A stretch of 64,000 nt of DNA from Methylomarinum sp. Ch1-1 (GTDB lineage: Bacteria > Pseudomonadota > Gammaproteobacteria > Methylococcales > Methylomonadaceae), in contig NZ_CP157743.1 in NCBI RefSeq assembly GCF_030717995.2, forward strand, positions 2,692,501 to 2,756,500. The letters are read 5' to 3'. Positions 24,483 through 34,400 of this stretch are shown here, in pieces. The translations under genes and the position numbers were made by a program. The notes under the pieces were generated by a model, which was not told the DNA's origin, did no database searches, and saw only the letters and a list, made by a program, of their open reading frames with translations. Within the stretch, counting starts at the first letter, position 1, and the number at the start of each line of letters is the position of its first letter.

Positions 24483-27400
24483 TGGAAGCATTTGTACAAG
24501 TCGATACACACTATACGCGATCAATCAATCTTGAAAGGGATATCGATTCAAACTCAATTCTAAACGCCTATATCCCAACGTCAAAAGCGATGGTGATGTT
24601 GGATAAAATTGCAGATACGTTTAATGAACAATCCATACCAAGAGCATGGTCGTTAATTGGCCCTTATGGTTCGGGGAAATCTTCGTTTGCAATTTTCTTG
24701 ACGCATTTGTTAGAAGACCCAAATTATATAACAAGCGTATCGGCGGAAGAGTTATTAACAAAACACAATTCTAAATTAGCACAAAGGTTTATTGTTCATA
24801 CCCAACAGTCAAATGCATACTGCACTGTGTTATTAACCGGTAGCGCAGAATCGTTGAGCAGGCGTTTGCTGAAAGCCATGCATAGTGCGGCGGAAACATA
24901 CTGGCAAGAAAAACAAGGCAAAAAACCAGGCATCATCAAAGAATTGGAAATTGCGGCGCAGGACGGCGCCACAGTCAGTGAAATCCTTGCCTTGTTGGGT
25001 AAATTAAAACAAGCCGTTCTTAATGTGCAGGGTAGAGGCGTTCTAATTGTCATAGATGAGTTAGGCAAGTTTCTCGAATACGAAGCACGCCATCAGGGCG
25101 CGAACGACATTTATTTACTGCAAGCATTAGCCGAATATGCCTATAAAGGCGGTGAAGCCAATGTGTTGCTCGTCGTGCTGATGCATCAGGCTTTTGAGCA
25201 ATATTCAAAGGGCTTAGGTGAAACGCTACGTAACGAATGGGTAAAAGTACAGGGACGCTTTGAAAGCATGCCTTTTCTGGAATCTGCCGAACAAACGCTG
25301 CGAGTAGTTTCCGCCGCATTCAAGTCGAAGGTAACGGAATCCCAGCGAATTGCGATACGGCAACAGACCCAAAAAATTACCTCGGTTCTGAGCAAACAGC
25401 ATGCCTTACCCGTATCCTTGTCCCCGGCCATTGCCGAGGAACTCCTGGAAAAATGTTATCCGTTGCATCCGGTTGCAGCTTTAATTTTGCCGGTACTGTG
25501 CCAAAAAGTTGCGCAGAATGAACGTACGCTGTTTAGCTACTTGGGCAGCCAGGAGCATTATGGCTTTCAAGATGGATTAACACGTCTGCGTAAGGTTGGC
25601 GACTGGGTTCAGCCTTGGGAAATATTTGAATACTTTATTCACAATCAACCAACCATGACATCCGATCATGCGACTCATCGGCGCTGGACGGAAGTGTTGA
25701 TTGCCATTGAACGGCTCGGAGATGCCAAGGAAAGCGAGACCCAGCTGCTTAAAACCATCGGTTTATTCAATATAATCGGCGCGCAAGGCGGATTAAAAGC
25801 CAGTGAGGAATTATTGGAACTGTGCTTCCCCAATTCAGATCAAGTCAGTGCCGATCTTAAAGCCTTACAGGATAAGTCGATCGTCACTTATCGCAAATTC
25901 AGCTCCGAATATCGCATCTGGGAAGGCAGCGATTTTGATTTGGATGCACAAGTGAATGAATTCTCGCAACAATTAGGTCGGATTGATTTAGCCGAGGTGT
26001 TAAATAAGCGTAAGACTCTGTTACCGATCGTGGCGAGAAGATATTCAATTACAACCGGTACATTGCGCTATTTTCAACCCGTTTATGCGTCGTCAGATGC
26101 AGGATTAAAACAGGCTGAAAAAGATGATACACCGCAGATTGTGTTTTTTCTGGCGGAAGATTCGGACGCACTCAATGCATTTCATGAGCTCACGAAAATA
26201 GCCAATGAACTGACAATATTTGCGTTGTGTGAAAATGTCACACAGTTATTAAGCGCCGTCGTTGAAGTACTGGCCTTGGAAAGAATTCAAATCGAAAGCC
26301 CGGAAATAAAGTCAGATCCAGTCGCGCAACGAGAATTGAAGGACAGATTAGTTGCTGCTAGGCAAACGGAGGAGTTTTTATTAAGTCAAATATTGGATCA
26401 ACCGGAGCAAAATCGGTGGTTTTGGCGTGCTGACAGACTGGATATTGCCAATAAAAAAGCATTGCAACACCAGCTTTCTGAAATTTTGCAGTCTATTTAT
26501 GCGAAAACGCCGATAATTAAGAACGAATTAGTCAATCGTAACAAGACTTCGGCGCAAGCGAACTCGGCTAGAAATAAACTGGTGGCGGCGTTATTAACCC
26601 ATTCACATCAGGAAGACTTAGCTTTTGATCCGACAAAATATCCACCGGAAAAATCGATATATCGAGCGGTTCTTAAAGAAACAGGCATCCATGTCAATAA
26701 CAATGGTTATTGGCAGATTGTTGAGCCGTCGCGCGATAACGATTACCAATTGTTCCATGTGTGGCAAGGGATTACTGATTATTTAAAAAGCGATACACGT
26801 CCGAAAGCGTTAGCGGCGATCTATGAACTCCTTAGTAAGCCACCTTATGGGGTTAAACAGGGCGTCCTCCCCGTGCTGTTTATCGCCTATTACCTGTCAA
26901 AACAGCGCTCTCTCGCCTTATATGAAAGTGGCGTTTTTTGCCCACATGTTACTCAGGAACACTTTGAAATTTTACTGAAGCGTCCTGACTTATTTTCTGT
27001 TGAAGCTTTCGACTTCAGCGGTATTCGGGCTGACTTGTTTAATCAATATCTGGAAAAACTGGTCGGTAAATCGCCGGAAAATAGCACTTTGCTGGATATC
27101 GTCAAACCGCTGGCAAAATTTATCCATCAATTGCCGCCTTATACCTTGGCAACCCGCAACTTGGATCCGAAAGCTTTGGCGGTGCGTGATGCGTTTCGCA
27201 ACACCCAAAGCCCGATGCAATTATTATTCAAGGAGTTGCCGGAGGCGTGTGGTTTTCCCGCCTATACCGACGAACAACATTTTAACGGCAGCAACCCCAA
27301 CGACTTTCTCAATGTGTTGGTCGAGAACCTCAATATACTGAATAAGGCCTATCAAAATTTGCTGGCGCAATTTAAACAGCAACTCTGCCAAGCCTTCGAG

Positions 27401-27886
27401 TTAGGTGAACAAGATAATATTGGGCATATAAGAAATACGCTCAATCAACGATATGCGGGTTTGGAAAAATACACTGTAGATGGTTTAGGTTTAAAGGCGT
27501 TCATTCTTCGCTTGCAGAACGACAAAGATAGCGATCAAGGTTGGCTGGAATCGATAGCCGCCTTTTTAGGCAAAGCGCCACCGGAGAAATGGAAACAAAA
27601 CAATATCACTGAAGCCGATTATAGGCTCCGCGAACTCAGTGAACGGTTAAAAGAATTAGCAGTCGTCCACGCTGAACAACTGAAAGCCGATGTTGGCAAT
27701 CAAGCGACCTTGATTCGGGTTGTTAGTGAGCAGGGTGAATATAGCCAGGTTGCTTATCTAACCGACGAGCTGAAAAAACAAGCGGATGCTAGGATAGCGG
27801 AACTGAAGTTGGATAAAGCGGACAAATCCTTAAAGCATGCCATTCTTGCGAGATTAATGAGTGAATTGTTAGAGAAAAACGAATAG
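24482..27886 (+). CDS. sspC: SspC-like large P-loop ATPase
   Basis: 1134 residues. The Walker A motif GPYGSGKSS is at about 60-68 and Walker B VLIVIDELGK at about 187-196; the rest is long and mostly helical. It is overlapped by sspB, and with SspD downstream it completes the BCD set of the single-strand phosphorothioation machinery, where the ATPase drives the modification complex. The fold also resembles BrxC/PglY ATPases of BREX, to which the second large ATPase of this operon (31474) is closer in context. No frameshift is seen. Confidence 0.78.
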   Translation: MEAFVQVDTHYTRSINLERDIDSNSILNAYIPTSKAMVMLDKIADTFNEQSIPRAWSLIGPYGSGKSSFAIFLTHLLEDPNYITSVSAEELLTKHNSKLAQRFIVHTQQSNAYCTVLLTGSAESLSRRLLKAMHSAAETYWQEKQGKKPGIIKELEIAAQDGATVSEILALLGKLKQAVLNVQGRGVLIVIDELGKFLEYEARHQGANDIYLLQALAEYAYKGGEANVLLVVLMHQAFEQYSKGLGETLRNEWVKVQGRFESMPFLESAEQTLRVVSAAFKSKVTESQRIAIRQQTQKITSVLSKQHALPVSLSPAIAEELLEKCYPLHPVAALILPVLCQKVAQNERTLFSYLGSQEHYGFQDGLTRLRKVGDWVQPWEIFEYFIHNQPTMTSDHATHRRWTEVLIAIERLGDAKESETQLLKTIGLFNIIGAQGGLKASEELLELCFPNSDQVSADLKALQDKSIVTYRKFSSEYRIWEGSDFDLDAQVNEFSQQLGRIDLAEVLNKRKTLLPIVARRYSITTGTLRYFQPVYASSDAGLKQAEKDDTPQIVFFLAEDSDALNAFHELTKIANELTIFALCENVTQLLSAVVEVLALERIQIESPEIKSDPVAQRELKDRLVAARQTEEFLLSQILDQPEQNRWFWRADRLDIANKKALQHQLSEILQSIYAKTPIIKNELVNRNKTSAQANSARNKLVAALLTHSHQEDLAFDPTKYPPEKSIYRAVLKETGIHVNNNGYWQIVEPSRDNDYQLFHVWQGITDYLKSDTRPKALAAIYELLSKPPYGVKQGVLPVLFIAYYLSKQRSLALYESGVFCPHVTQEHFEILLKRPDLFSVEAFDFSGIRADLFNQYLEKLVGKSPENSTLLDIVKPLAKFIHQLPPYTLATRNLDPKALAVRDAFRNTQSPMQLLFKELPEACGFPAYTDEQHFNGSNPNDFLNVLVENLNILNKAYQNLLAQFKQQLCQAFELGEQDNIGHIRNTLNQRYAGLEKYTVDGLGLKAFILRLQNDKDSDQGWLESIAAFLGKAPPEKWKQNNITEADYRLRELSERLKELAVVHAEQLKADVGNQATLIRVVSEQGEYSQVAYLTDELKKQADARIAELKLDKADKSLKHAILARLMSELLEKNE

Positions 27887-27952
27887 TCTCTGGGGTGGAT
27901 AATTTTGACTAATATTGGGTGAAAATTCAGCCAATAGTTTTAGGAAAAGAAA

Positions 27953-28198
27953 ATGCACATACAATTGCAATCCGAATTTGACGATGTATTACAACCGCTA
28001 GGTAATGATGCTGCGCAATTTTTTTTAGCAGCAAGCTTATATCATGCGAGAAAAATCAGCTTTGCGAGTGCTGCACATCTGGCTGGGCTGGATTTTGAGG
28101 CTTTTAAATCACGCTTAATGGAACACTTTAATCAAGGCTATATTGTAGCGGATGAGAGTGTGCTGGAAGATATTCAAACGGTGCGAGAACTATCTTAA
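27953..28198 (+). CDS. UPF0175 family protein (antitoxin-like)
   Basis: 81 residues. The helical pattern SLYHARKISFASAAHLAGLD with FEAFKSRL matches UPF0175, short HTH-like proteins usually encoded ahead of a DUF3368 PIN-domain protein, as here. The pair is predicted to be a toxin-antitoxin module with this gene as antitoxin. AGGAAAAG precedes the ATG. The pair is lodged between sspC and sspD. Confidence 0.8.
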   Translation: MHIQLQSEFDDVLQPLGNDAAQFFLAASLYHARKISFASAAHLAGLDFEAFKSRLMEHFNQGYIVADESVLEDIQTVRELS

Positions 28199-28201
28199 AC
28201 C

Positions 28202-28676
28202 GTGAAAATTGTACTGAATACCAGCCCAGGTTATTTTTCTCAGCAAAATAGCCTGTCTTCATTTGTTAGCCGACTGTGTTAATGAGGTCTTTGTACCACA
28301 GGGCGTTGTTGATGAATTGAATGAATATAAGTTACCGGTTTTGATAAAGCCTTGTAGGCTTTCAGAGATAGGTGCAGCTTATGTGCGGGGGGCACTAGGG
28401 CGATTGCATCAAGGCGAACTCGAAGCCATTGTGCTCACCCAAGAATTAGCCGCCGATTTTGTTGTGTTGGATGATTTGTTGGCACGGCGTAAAGCGCAAA
28501 GTCTTGGAATTAACGTGATTGGAACGATAGGCATGTTATTGCTAATGGAAAAGCGAGGATCTTTGAATGCCGAACAAACTTGGGAAAAAATAAGGCAATT
28601 GACGGAACTCCATAATATGTATTTGTCACCACAACTTCTTCAACACTTAAAAGCGCAATTATTAGATATTCACTAA
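28202..28676 (+). pseudogene. PIN-domain toxin (DUF3368), frameshifted near the start
   Basis: Starting at the GTG at 28202 the frame reads VKIVLNTSP (the first acidic-site region of DUF3368 PIN proteins) and then ends early. An extra G in CCCAGG at 28229-28230 explains it: removing one base restores VIFLSKIACLHLLADCVNEV continuous with the long open frame from 28263. The distal part has GRLHQGELEAIVLTQEL and DFVVLDDLLARRKA with conserved acidic residues. As it stands, the toxin lacks its N-terminal strand and is probably inactive, unless the ATG at 28263 region yields a partial product. Confidence 0.75.
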
Positions 28677-28729
28677 AGTTAGGGCAGCGTAATAACAGCT
28701 CTTTTATTAACCCTAAAATATAAACAGTT

Positions 28730-29524
28730 ATGAGTGAACAGAAAAAAGTAAGACATTTGCTTGGTTTGTCCGGGGGCAAGGATAGTGCGGCACTTGCTAT
28801 CTATTTAAAAGATAAGGTTCCGGAGATGGAATATTATTTCACTGATACCGGTGCCGAATTACCCGAGACTTTAGAGTTTATCGATTTAATGGAAGATTAT
28901 TTGGGTAAAGAAGTAATTCGCCTAAATGGAGGACGAAAGTTCGATTACTACTTTAAATTGCACAATAACTACTTGCCGTCAGCACAACAGCGCTGGTGCA
29001 CGATTAATTTAAAGCTCAAACCCTTTGAAGATTTTGTCGGTGATGACGAAGTTATAAGTTACGTTGGTATTCGCGCAGATGAGCCTCAGCGAGAAGGCTA
29101 TATTTCCACTAAACCGAATATCAAAGCAGTATTTCCTTTTAAGGAAGATGGTTTAGTTAAAGATGACATTATCAAGCTGCTTGAAGATTCTGGTTTAGGG
29201 CTGCCTAAATACTATGATTGGCGTAAGCGTTCTGGATGCCACTTTTGTTTTTATCAGAGGAAAATAGAATGGATTGGTTTGTATGAGAATCATCCAGATT
29301 TATTCGAAGACGCTAAACGATATGAAAAGTATGATGAGAAAACAGGAAAAAGATACACCTGGACTCAAGGTGAGTCGCTAGATGAGTTATTAGCAAGAAA
29401 AGATGAAATCAAAGAAAAGTTTGCTAAAGATAATGAAAAAACTAAACGCTCAAAAGGTTTAGTTGATGCAGTTTTAGATTCAGATGATGACGATAATGAT
29501 GGATGTTTGATTTGTATGCTATAG
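28730..29524 (+). CDS. sspD: SspD-like PAPS-reductase-family protein of phosphorothioation
   Basis: 264 residues of the ATP-pyrophosphatase / PAPS reductase family. The PP-loop SGGKDS is at 14-19, and cysteines follow in QRWCTINLKLKP, SGCHFCFYQR and the C-terminal GCLICML, suitable for Fe-S or persulfide chemistry. SspD (like DndC) activates the DNA backbone with ATP and passes sulfur from the cysteine desulfurase. It lies after the toxin-antitoxin pair and eight bases before the next gene. A truncated paralogue lies at 22234. Confidence 0.85.
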   Translation: MSEQKKVRHLLGLSGGKDSAALAIYLKDKVPEMEYYFTDTGAELPETLEFIDLMEDYLGKEVIRLNGGRKFDYYFKLHNNYLPSAQQRWCTINLKLKPFEDFVGDDEVISYVGIRADEPQREGYISTKPNIKAVFPFKEDGLVKDDIIKLLEDSGLGLPKYYDWRKRSGCHFCFYQRKIEWIGLYENHPDLFEDAKRYEKYDEKTGKRYTWTQGESLDELLARKDEIKEKFAKDNEKTKRSKGLVDAVLDSDDDDNDGCLICML

Positions 29525-29531
29525 GGATTAT

Positions 29532-30872
29532 ATGGATATTCTTCAAAAATTTGAAAACATAAGGGCTTATAAAGAAGATGGGGTTACTAGTATTCATAAG
29601 CCTGTTATGTTGCTTATAGCACTGAGTCATTGTTATAAGCAACATAATAGATTTATTCCATTTTCACAATTAGATAATGAATTCAGAGGCTTCTTTTTTA
29701 AGTTCAATTTAGAAGGAAGATATCAAAACTCTCATTATCCATTCGGTAAGTTAGAAAATGATGATATATGGGAAGTAGAGGATAGCAAAAATTTAAGTCG
29801 CACAAGTGTTGGACACTTGCACAAAAAGGAACTATTTGAAAAAAATATTTCTGGTGGTTTTGCTGTTGATGTCTACAATGAACTCAAGTTAGATAATAAT
29901 AAAATATTAAAGATAATAGATTACTTGTTGCATGAATATATTTCTTTGAATTTACATAATCATATAAAGGAATACTTGAAAGTAACTGGTGAAGTTAATC
30001 ATGTGAAATATACAAGGAGTAAAAAAACTGTGGCATTAATTGGTACTCAAAAGTTTGCTATTTCTCGGTGGTGGTTAAGTAAAGGTATTGAAATAGTTCA
30101 AATAAAACCTGATATTTTTTCGCAAAGAAATCAAAGAGAAGCAATGAAATGCTTCATAGCGGGTTCTGCAGTTATTAAAGCAATAAATAACTGGATGTTA
30201 GCATCAAGAATAACGGACAAAGGAAAATATGGCTTAACTGATTTTGGAATGTCAATTTCCAAGAATGATCCTAAGCTACTTAAATCTTCAACATGGTGGG
30301 GTATACATTTGTCTCTCTGTTTTTCAGACAGAGGAGAGCCTTATATTCAATTCTTTCTTAAGCTGGACTCCTTAACTAAAGATTGGGTTACATGGAAACA
30401 ATTTACTGAACGACTTTACTCATCTATTGAAGACGCTGCTGAACAAAGCATAAACTCAAATCTAGAGGGCGTAAAAAAAATGTTTCAGACAGATAATCCT
30501 CTAGCTGAACTAGGTTTAATTGAAATACGTAAAGGGCTTCAGGATTCTGGTTTGTCTGTGCGGCTTGGATCACCGAGATTGACCGATGAGATATTGATTC
30601 ATGCGTTGGCCTTGTGTCGTTTTACTCATTTTAAAAGCCGCGAGAGCGTCGATTTTTCGACATTAGCGAATACAGGTTTACCGAACTTTTTGTGTTGTTC
30701 TAAAGATCAACTACGCAAACATTATCAACGTATGAGTCAAATGCATGAATGGCAGGCGTTTTTTAGCTTCGATCATGCGGTGGATTTAGATTCCGTTACG
30801 TTTAAGGATGCTTGTGATCCGAATAAAACCATTTTGTTGTTATTGCAAAATGGCGAAGATACCTGGATGTAA
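29532..30872 (+). CDS. Fusion of sulfur-binding domain (SBD) and DUF4007
   Basis: 446 residues. The N-terminal 150 residues contain HKPVMLLIALSHC (about 22-34), a YPFGKLENDDIWEV segment and SRTSVGHLHKKELF. These match the SBD found ahead of HNH nucleases that recognise phosphorothioated DNA. Residues from about 170 (FAISRWWLSKGIEIVQ) to the end form a second DUF4007 domain, like the one in SspB. The combination would bind modified DNA and act on it, or target the nickase to existing marks. It is very AT-rich in its first two thirds. It starts 8 bases after sspD. The family calls are from motif memory. Confidence 0.65.
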   Translation: MDILQKFENIRAYKEDGVTSIHKPVMLLIALSHCYKQHNRFIPFSQLDNEFRGFFFKFNLEGRYQNSHYPFGKLENDDIWEVEDSKNLSRTSVGHLHKKELFEKNISGGFAVDVYNELKLDNNKILKIIDYLLHEYISLNLHNHIKEYLKVTGEVNHVKYTRSKKTVALIGTQKFAISRWWLSKGIEIVQIKPDIFSQRNQREAMKCFIAGSAVIKAINNWMLASRITDKGKYGLTDFGMSISKNDPKLLKSSTWWGIHLSLCFSDRGEPYIQFFLKLDSLTKDWVTWKQFTERLYSSIEDAAEQSINSNLEGVKKMFQTDNPLAELGLIEIRKGLQDSGLSVRLGSPRLTDEILIHALALCRFTHFKSRESVDFSTLANTGLPNFLCCSKDQLRKHYQRMSQMHEWQAFFSFDHAVDLDSVTFKDACDPNKTILLLLQNGEDTWM

Positions 30873-30881
30873 GGAAAAATA

Positions 30882-31349
30882 ATGGATTTGAATTTTTTGC
30901 ACACTAGCCTGAAGTCGGTACTCACCCAATTCCATCTAAAATCAAATCTTCGTTACCAGAATATTGCTTTATCTAGTAAAAATCTTGCCGATTTAGATGA
31001 TATCTCGCAGACATTAAGAAGCCTATTACCAGGGTATGCGGTCTGGAAAAATCCGTCTAAACAAGGAGCGCCCGAATCTTTGATTAGTCGAAAAAGCTTT
31101 CTGGATTCTATTTCTCGGGTCAAACAAGAGGGTGTCATTATCCACCAGCCAGAACAGTGGTTAAGTCATTGGCCTTTATTAGAAAAGCAAGCGTTTTGGT
31201 CAACAGTGGGGATGTGGCATGGCCAAACAAATGTCATTTTGGTGTTCGCGGAAAGCCATGAATTTCAATCAATTAATAATAATTATTTTAAATCCTTATC
31301 GCTAGAGGGTTTAAATATTCGCCTATGGCGTCCAGCGCGAGCGGAATAA
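30882..31349 (+). CDS. Small protein of unknown function in the ssp operon
   Basis: 155 residues with no recognised domain. The start (MDLNFLHTSLKSVLTQFHL) is helical; the second half is a WLSHWPLLEKQAFW segment and a beta-rich WHGQTNVILVFAESHEF. The ATG is 10 bases after the SBD-DUF4007 stop and preceded by AAGGAA, so it is surely part of the operon. Position and size recall the small BrxB-type components of BREX loci, but I see no sequence basis for equating them. Confidence 0.6.
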   Translation: MDLNFLHTSLKSVLTQFHLKSNLRYQNIALSSKNLADLDDISQTLRSLLPGYAVWKNPSKQGAPESLISRKSFLDSISRVKQEGVIIHQPEQWLSHWPLLEKQAFWSTVGMWHGQTNVILVFAESHEFQSINNNYFKSLSLEGLNIRLWRPARAE

Positions 31350-31473
31350 TAAAAATTAATAAATATTAATGCCAACAGATTAAGTTCAGTTTGTGCTTCT
31401 CCGTTCACCCCATATTTTATATGGTGGCGGATGAATTGATCGGTTAGAGCTACGATTTAGACAAGGAATAAGA

Positions 31474-34400
31474 ATGAATTTGCATGATGTAATCCAAATT
31501 AATCCAGAACATACCAGTGCGGCTATCGTTCTTGAACAAGGCGTTTCCGACAATGCCTTAGTTGCTCAGTACACCCCAACACAGGCATCTATTCAGGTCT
31601 TTGAACATTTTTGCCAGGCAGTTTTACCTTCAGCGACATCTGAACAACGAGCTATCAATTTATATGGCAGTTATGGGTCGGGAAAAAGCCATTTAGCCGT
31701 TGTGTTGGCTCAGTTACTTCGAGACGGTGCAAAGACGCCTGGTTTTACGCAGCTTATGACCCGTTTAGAGCAGGCAGGCAATAAGCAGTTGGCCGAGAAG
31801 TTAAAAAATACTTTCTTGCCGCAGAACGATGCTGAAGCCAGACCTTATTTGCTTGTTTCGCTTTACGCCTCCGGAACCACCTCATTAGGGGCTAAGCTAA
31901 TGGAGGGATTATACGATGCGTTGCAGCGAGAACGAAAACTCGACATAAAGGAAATATTGCCATCAACTGAGTATGAAGTTTGCGTTAAACGTTTTGAAGA
32001 AATGATTACTGAAAATTCAGCATTCGAAAATGCTGATTTGTCGCAATGGAATTTGGAGCAAAGTGATTTTTTGGCGACGGAGGATTTACTCGAATCATTA
32101 AAAAATCATCAACCTTCGGCGCTAGATGTTTTTTTACAATGGCATAAAGCCGTTTGTTTTGGTCAACCCTTTGATATTTCTCAATCCGGCGGTAAAAATT
32201 ATATCGAGGCTTATTTTGAGGCTGGTAAGAATCTGGCGGAAAAATACCATTATGGCGGGATAGTGGTGTTATGGGATGAGTTCGGTAATGCTCTTGAAGA
32301 CCTAATAGGCAATCCGGCTCGTAATGCTGGCCAAGAAATAATTTCATTACAAAAATTTGTCGAAACCGTTTGTGAACCGGATAGTGGGCATACTTTTTTT
32401 GTAGGCGTTACCCATGTTTCTTTTCAGGAGTATGGCGATAGAACTCATGCTTCTGAGGTAGTTAAGGAAGGCTTAGAAAAAATTTCAGGACGACTTAATA
32501 AGCCATTTAGAATTGAACTAAATGCTTCTGAAAAGGATGGTTATCATTTATTGGGCATGCAGAAAACCTGGTCAGCACAAGGGCGTCAGTTGCTGAGTGA
32601 GGAGCAATCGTCCAAGACTCAATTATTACAGGTATGTCAACGGTTACCTTTGTTTCAGCCATTGAGTGAACATTTAGAGCAAGTCTTTGAAGATGTTTAT
32701 CCGATGCACCCGGTTATGGCCGTTGGTTTATTTAACTTATCTAAATTGGCACAAGCCAATCGTACCGCATTGACGTTTTTTCGTGATAATGCTGGAGAAA
32801 TTTTAAATGCCGAGTTGGAAGACTCGAAACTATGGCAAAAGGAGTTAGTGCGTTTGCCTAAATTGCTTAATTATTATGCTGAAAACTTGAAAAAGGTGGC
32901 GGGGAGCGATTGGCGCAGATATGAACAGGCAATCAACCAAGTTAATGGCGAAACGCCTGCGGAAAATCAGGCAAGAAAGGATATCTTAAATGTCCTGCTT
33001 TTAGCGCAATTATTGGGAGAGAACTTTAAAGCTAGCGATGAATTGTTGGCCTGCGCGCTTTATGATGCTTTTCCTAATACGCCTACATCAGAGCCATTGA
33101 ATCAAAATTTGGCATGGCTAAAAGGTGCTGGTTTAATTTGGAAAAATAACGTAACCCATTTTTGGACTTTAGCTGGAGAGGGCGGCGTTGATATTGATAA
33201 ATTGATTGAAAAAAATACAAGTCAGTTTTCCGGGCGTAGTTATCAATATCTATTGGAAAATTACCCTGTATTACAAGAAGATATTTTACCCGTACTAGGT
33301 GTGCATGATTTAGATCCATCTTCCTGCGGTATTATCCGCTCTTACTCTGTTAGTCTATTAACTCCTCCTTTTAGTCATGAGCAGTTAAAATTTAAGACTG
33401 ATTTATTATCAGCCCGCGTTTTTCTGGTATTGGCAAAATCTCAACATGAGGTCCAAATCGCGAAAGCCAGAATTCAAGAAATGGCCAAGCGCAATATATA
33501 TTTTTGGATTCCTGTTCAAGGCATAGAAACAGAAACCGTAGTCGATAATGATACAACGCTCAATCTCAATGATCTTTTCTGTCGTTATCTCGCGATTAAT
33601 GAACAACTAAAACAAGGCTCCGCTTTATCGGAAGACTTGCGTCGGCAGTTAGAGGCAAAATGGGAAAGTAACCGCCAGGCCATTAAGAAAATTCTACAAA
33701 ACCTTTATGGGCGTTCGGGCTTGGAGACGGCTAAATGCCAAGTGTATCAGGCTGGTTCGGTCGAACCTTTGTCGTGCAATAGTTGGCATGGTTTTAAAGA
33801 ATTGCTTTATACCGACGTCAATGCGTTATATTCACAAGAAGTACCAATAAGGGCCATGAATATGAATATATTACGCGATGAGAAATATTCAGGCAGTGCT
33901 AAAGTGGTAAAGCTGGTCGAACGCATTCTTAAGTTTGATGAGAACCCGGATTATCAAACCGATTTGTTAGGTGAGAAAAAAGAGACTAGCGAGCCTGCTG
34001 CCTTAACGGATGGCATTCTTGGCGCAAATCAATTGTTTATTCAACGTTCCAATGGATGGGATATTAAATTGGTTGAGGAAACTGAAGGAAACATAAAGGA
34101 TTTGTTGAAATTACTGCATGATACCTTTTTAAGAAAGCGAGAAAACCCTTATCAGGTTGGTGAGTTAAGAAATAAATTAGTAGCTGAACCCTATGGATTG
34201 CCTGCTTGTACTTTACCGTTGTTTTCCGCGGTTGCCATTCGCCATGAAGTGAAGCGTCTGCGGTGGGGATGTAGTAAGGAATCAAATTTTTCGAAAAACT
34301 TAGTTGAAGCATTTACTAAGGACAATAAATTAACAGTTAGGCTGTTTGAGTTTAGTCGGAAGCAATCCGCTATGTTGTTTCGAACTGGTGAATGTTTAAA

